Assembly: GCA_031550095.1 (NCBI GenBank)
Contig: JAVBOX010000117.1
Coordinates: forward strand, 1-34,834
Length of the DNA stretch: 34,834 nucleotides
Source of the DNA: Avichristensenella sp031550095
Lineage (GTDB): Bacteria; Bacillota; Clostridia; Christensenellales; Aristaeellaceae
Reading direction: 5' to 3'
Position 1 is the stretch's first letter; every line of letters starts with the position of its first letter. Positions 32,904 to 34,834 of the stretch are shown piece after piece. The notes beneath the pieces were generated by a model. It was not told the DNA's origin. It ran no database searches and saw nothing but the letters and a program-made list of their open reading frames with translations. The translations under genes and the position numbers were made by a program.

Positions 32904-34568
32904 CTATGGCTTTCCAGGCACCTCGTAAAGCCCTCCGCTCTGGCGAACCAAGGTAGACAGCTCCACAATCCGGCCGCCGATGTCCTCGGACAGCATGGGT
33001 TGGAGCAACAAAAGGATCATGGCCTCATCCGCCGCACCGCTGAACTTGCTTCCTGACAGCAGCTGGCCAAAGGCAGCCACCGCGGCGGAAAGGGCAAAGT
33101 CGTTGCCAAGGGTTTCCGTATAAGCGTCCTTGCCAACGATATGAACCATCTCAGCTGATTTCTCCCCAGTCGGCTGCTTATAGCGAACATGAACCGTAGC
33201 GTAATCGGTGCTGCCAACGGCGGCTCCCCTTTGGTACGTCAGGTCTGTGCCCATCATTTCCCCCGCGCCTGCCGGAATCAGCTCATAGAGGGCCACCATG
33301 GCATGCCCGGCGCCCATCTCCCCGCCATCCTTGGTGTCATCGACAAAATCCTCTTCATTCATCAGGCGGTTTTCATAGCCGATCAGACGATAGCCTTCGA
33401 TGGTGTCCGGGTTGAACTCCACTTGAATTTTGACATCCTTTGCCACAGTCACAAGGGTCGCGCCCATTTCTTCAATGAGGGAACGCCTCGCTTGGTGGAT
33501 GGTGTCAATGTAGGTGGCATTGCCGTTGCCATGATCCGCGAGGGCCTGCATCTTGTTATCCTTGAGATTCCCCATGCCGAAACCCAATGTCGTCAGAAAG
33601 ATTCCCGTATCCTTTTTAGCCTCAATCAGGCGAATTAAATCGCTTTCAGAGTTAATGCCGATGTTAAAGTCACCGTCCGTGGCAAGCAACACCCGGCTAT
33701 TCACGCCTGGCGAGGAATATTTCTCCGCCAAGGCGTATGCAGTCTCAATTCCATCCGCGCCGGCTGTTCCGCCTTCAGCCGTCAAGTCAGCAATCGCGGC
33801 CAGCAGCTTGGCTTTTTCATCGCCGCGAGCGCCTTCCAACACCACTTCGGCGCTGCCTGCGTAGGTGACGATGGAAACCCGATCCTTTTCCTCCATCTGC
33901 TCAATGAGAAGCGAAAAGCTCCGCTGCACCAAGGGCAGCTTGTCCGGAGAATTCATGCTTCCCGATGTATCGATGAGGAAAACCAGGTTGGATGGGGGCA
34001 GGTTTGCCGCCTGGATCTCCTGAGCCTTTAGCGCCACCCTCATCAGCATGTGGCTTTTCTGCCAAGGGCACTCCGCAACCTGGGCGGAAATGGCGATAGG
34101 CCCGTCGCCAACAGGCACGGGATCATGGTAGGAGAAGGCATTGATCATCTCCTCAATGCGGACAGCATCAGGGGAGATGGGAGTCTGGTCGAGAATCATC
34201 CGGCGGATATTGGCATAGGCGGCGGTGTCCACATCCGCGGCGAAAGTGGACAGGGGACGGGTTTTCGGCGAAACAAAGCCGAGGTCTTTCAAAGGCGCGT
34301 ATTCCTCATAGCTCGTGTCATCCGGAAGGTAAAAGCCCACATTCGCGCCGCCTTGCTTCATCGCGCCTGTGCCCGGCGCGGGAGCTCCCATTGTCATTTG
34401 GCTGGGTACCTCATACGCGATCCACCTGTCGGCAGCATCTTCAGTGTCTTTAGGTGTCGTTATCACGGCCTCCAGCGCTTTTCTCGCCACGGCACCCAGC
34501 ACAGCCTGACACCCGGTAAGCATAACGGCCAGGAAAGCGCATAACAACACAATGAACATTCGCTTCAT
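32904..34568 (-). CDS. YfbK-like von Willebrand factor A domain lipoprotein
   Basis: A 554-residue lipoprotein with a lipobox LTGC (Cys near residue 19) after a hydrophobic stretch. The N-terminal vWF_N segment reads FVSPKTRPLSTFAADVDTAAYANI, then the VWA domain with MIDAS motif LVFLIDTSGSM (DxSxS) and VLLATDGDFNIG follows. A C-terminal DUF3520-like region (KDVKIQVEFNPDTIEGYRLI, then GYENR) completes the YfbK architecture. Members are probably metal-dependent adhesion or envelope-assembly proteins; the true partner is unknown. Two ATGs are possible: 34577 with GGAGG only one base away, and 34568 with about ten bases; the second is used. No other genes of an obvious complex are near. Confidence 0.87.
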   Translation of the reverse strand: MKRMFIVLLCAFLAVMLTGCQAVLGAVARKALEAVITTPKDTEDAADRWIAYEVPSQMTMGAPAPGTGAMKQGGANVGFYLPDDTSYEEYAPLKDLGFVSPKTRPLSTFAADVDTAAYANIRRMILDQTPISPDAVRIEEMINAFSYHDPVPVGDGPIAISAQVAECPWQKSHMLMRVALKAQEIQAANLPPSNLVFLIDTSGSMNSPDKLPLVQRSFSLLIEQMEEKDRVSIVTYAGSAEVVLEGARGDEKAKLLAAIADLTAEGGTAGADGIETAYALAEKYSSPGVNSRVLLATDGDFNIGINSESDLIRLIEAKKDTGIFLTTLGFGMGNLKDNKMQALADHGNGNATYIDTIHQARRSLIEEMGATLVTVAKDVKIQVEFNPDTIEGYRLIGYENRLMNEEDFVDDTKDGGEMGAGHAMVALYELIPAGAGEMMGTDLTYQRGAAVGSTDYATVHVRYKQPTGEKSAEMVHIVGKDAYTETLGNDFALSAAVAAFGQLLSGSKFSGAADEAMILLLLQPMLSEDIGGRIVELSTLVRQSGGLYEVPGKP

Positions 34569-34695
34569 TTTTTTCATTCCTCCCCTTTTCTTTTTTGGTT
34601 GTTTGGGATTCGCTTTTCTGTTTCTAACCCCTTGGACGGGAGGATTCATAGCTTAGTTCCAAAAATTGGTAAAAATATTTTAATCCGCACGGAAA

Positions 34696-34725
34696 GGAAG
34701 CGCACCTCGGATGGTGTGCGCTTCC
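34696..34725 (-). terminator. Possible terminator of a minus-strand gene beyond the window
   Basis: Perfect ten-base stem GGAAGCGCAC (34696-34705) with GTGCGCTTCC (34716-34725). On the minus strand it is followed only by a weak T-rich stretch (TTTCC). It may end a gene lying past 34834. The tract from 34650 to 34834 shows no convincing gene. Confidence 0.4.
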
Positions 34726-34834
34726 CTGCCAAGATCATGCGCTTACGCGCTCATTTCGTGAATCTGCCTTACATATGGGGCCGAAAAGCCAAGCAGCGCC
34801 CATAGCAAACGAAGCTAATCAACGCCATCCAGAA

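Noticed and set aside
34769..34834. Possible C-terminus of a minus-strand gene running off the window edge
   Set aside because: Only about 21 codons are visible, with no recognisable motif, so a real gene cannot be supported. The hairpin at 34696-34725 would fit as its terminator.
1..34834. CRISPR array, prophage or rRNA genes
   Set aside because: No regularly spaced direct repeats, phage structural genes or rRNA-like conserved stretches were seen on either strand.

Overview
The window looks like a chromosomal piece of an anaerobic, fairly GC-rich Firmicute, probably a gut-type Clostridia lineage. Supporting signs are strong GGAGG-type ribosome sites with frequent GTG/TTG starts, sigma-A-like promoters (TTGACA/TATACT), Rho-independent terminators with T tracts, a lipobox lipoprotein, BspA-like surface repeats and an anaerobic purine-catabolism gene set. 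The exact genus cannot be read from the sequence.

Region 1 (1-217): tRNA-Arg(TCT) and a truncated tRNA-His(GTG) on the minus strand behind a near-consensus promoter. Region 2 (307-9446): a sugar-uptake operon on the minus strand (solute-binding protein, two permeases, heparinase II/III-like protein, DUF2264 protein, GH88 unsaturated glucuronyl hydrolase), facing a LacI-family regulator on the plus strand. Two copies of the palindrome TGAAACnGGTTTCA, one at each promoter, give a self-contained regulon. None of the three processing enzymes has a signal peptide, so imported uronic-acid oligosaccharides are probably cleaved inside the cell.

Region 3 (9467-29600): an anaerobic purine/urate catabolism cluster in two converging arms. 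The plus arm carries a MocA/YgfJ-like cytidylyltransferase, ssnA, ygfK, a hydantoinase-type hydrolase (hyuA), an xdhD-type fused 2Fe-2S/molybdenum hydroxylase and a xanthine/uracil permease. The minus arm carries ygeX, ygeY, ygeW and carbamate kinase, with a YheO/DauR-like regulator divergent from ygeX. Inferred flow: purine import, molybdenum-dependent hydroxylation, ring opening by amidohydrolases, then formation of pyruvate and ammonia from diaminopropionate (YgeX) and ATP from carbamoyl phosphate (YgeW plus carbamate kinase). A PstS-like secreted binding protein and a secreted leucine-rich-repeat protein sit between the two arms. A 262-base gap before ssnA holds a promoter, inverted repeats and a leader RNA with a strong intrinsic terminator whose 5' arm can pair upstream instead. 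This is the best candidate here for an undescribed regulatory element.

Region 4 (29609-34834): secreted or envelope genes (RCC1-like/SH3 protein, ComEC-like metallo-beta-lactamase-fold protein, YfbK-like VWA lipoprotein), a DsbA/FrnE-like thioredoxin-fold protein, and a 169-bp MITE-like element with 18-bp perfect terminal inverted repeats.
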